A DNA stretch of 7,999 nt from an uncultured Collinsella sp. (GTDB lineage: Bacteria; Actinomycetota; Coriobacteriia; Coriobacteriales; Coriobacteriaceae): the NCBI GenBank assembly GCA_900759335.1, contig CAAEUX010000101.1, forward strand, positions 1 to 7,999, read 5' to 3'. The notes under the pieces were generated by a model. The model ran no database searches and was not told the DNA's origin. It was given only the letters and a program-made list of their open reading frames with translations. This document shows, piece after piece, positions 7,443 to 7,999 of the stretch. Position 1 is the stretch's first letter. Every line of letters starts with the position of its first letter. The translations under genes were made by a program, and so were the position numbers.

Positions 7443-7999
7443 TTGACTGTGGCTGCTAAAGAAGTAACAAAGAGCTGTGCGCCCGCGGGGGCGGCGCTCA
7501 TTGCTCAGGCCATGGACCGGCGCGAGTGCGCCGGCCGCTACAAGACCATGCAGTCCATCATGGACTGGGATCGTTCGCGCCTGGTCTACCGCGCCGTTAA
7601 GCGCGCCTTTGACGTCGTGTTCAGCGGCTGCGTGCTGGCCGTCATTTCCGTTCCCAGCCTTGTGCTTGCCGCGGCCATCCGCCTTGAGAGCGAGGGCAGC
7701 CCCTTCTACAGCCAGATCCGCGTTGGCCAGACCCACCGCGATGGCAGCCTGTCCACCTTCCGCATGTGGAAGTTCCGCTCCATGTACAAGGACGCCGACG
7801 AGCGCCTGGCAGATCTCAAGGAGCAGAACGAGATCACCGGTGCCATGTTCAAGATGAAGGAGGACCCGCGCGTCACCAGGATCGGCAAGTTCATCCGTAA
7901 GCACTCCATCGACGAGTTCCCGCAGTTCCTGAACGTGTTCCTGGGCCAGATGTCCGTGGTAGGCCCGCGCCCGCCGCTGCCGAACGAAGTCGCGGAGTA
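7443..7999 (+). CDS. Polyprenyl-phosphate sugar-1-phosphate transferase (bacterial sugar transferase), truncated by window end
   Basis: At least 185 codons are present and the frame is open at the edge. The protein resembles the C-terminal catalytic part of WcaJ/RfbP-type enzymes, which move a sugar-1-phosphate from a nucleotide sugar to undecaprenyl phosphate at the inner face of the membrane, the first step of capsule, exopolysaccharide or O-unit synthesis. Visible signatures in order are KRAFDVVFS (53-61) leading into a hydrophobic segment (about 58-80), SEGSPFYSQIRVG (83-95), FRMWKFRSM (107-115), DPRVTRIGKFIRK (141-153), and DEFPQFLNVFLGQMSVVGPR (157-176). Only one hydrophobic segment precedes the catalytic part, so it looks like a short monotopic form. 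The TTG start has AAAGGGG 8 nt upstream; the first in-frame ATG (7512) has no good ribosome site. It lies 78 nt after loaP in the same reading frame. Confidence 0.9.
   Translation, partial: MTVAAKEVTKSCAPAGAALIAQAMDRRECAGRYKTMQSIMDWDRSRLVYRAVKRAFDVVFSGCVLAVISVPSLVLAAAIRLESEGSPFYSQIRVGQTHRDGSLSTFRMWKFRSMYKDADERLADLKEQNEITGAMFKMKEDPRVTRIGKFIRKHSIDEFPQFLNVFLGQMSVVGPRPPLPNEVAE

Overview
The window is GC-rich with strongly GC-biased third codon positions. It combines a TGS-less threonyl-tRNA synthetase, a LoaP-type NusG paralogue placed directly before an initiating sugar transferase, and abundant short inverted repeats in AT-richer gaps. This suggests a gut actinobacterium of the class Coriobacteriia, most likely a Collinsella relative. 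The assignment is inference from gene style; no rRNA or other taxonomic marker is present.

Layout. (1) Positions 1-407 hold no convincing gene but two inverted-repeat structures: 28-bp arms around a 102-bp AT-rich core, and a 21-bp-arm hairpin with a 25-nt loop. (2) Positions 408-3619 on the minus strand are a tight three-gene operon: a GlpA-like FAD dehydrogenase with a C-terminal [2Fe-2S] BFD domain, a GlpB-like FAD/NAD(P) oxidoreductase, and a cysteine-rich DUF1667 protein. Together they probably form a dehydrogenase complex of glycerol-3-phosphate-dehydrogenase type, with DUF1667 in the place GlpC occupies in enterobacteria. (3) Positions 3620-4025 are a divergent intergenic region with four 15-bp arms in alternating orientation at an exact 40-bp period. 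(4) Positions 4026-4457 encode a small two-helix membrane protein with a double zinc ribbon. (5) Positions 4684-6447 are thrS, with a good promoter, a terminator-like hairpin upstream and tandem terminators downstream. (6) From about 6560 to the right edge is the start of a surface-polysaccharide locus: an inverted repeat flanking a TATAAT box, then a LoaP/NusG-like antiterminator, then a polyprenyl-phosphate sugar-1-phosphate transferase that runs off the window.

How the parts work together. The redox operon and thrS are metabolic and housekeeping genes with no visible link to each other. The right end is a regulatory and biosynthetic unit: the antiterminator is expected to keep polymerase elongating through the polysaccharide operon that the sugar transferase begins. 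Its promoter lies between inverted repeats, so phase-variable inversion of that promoter is possible. That idea and the 40-bp-period inverted array are the two observations most worth checking.
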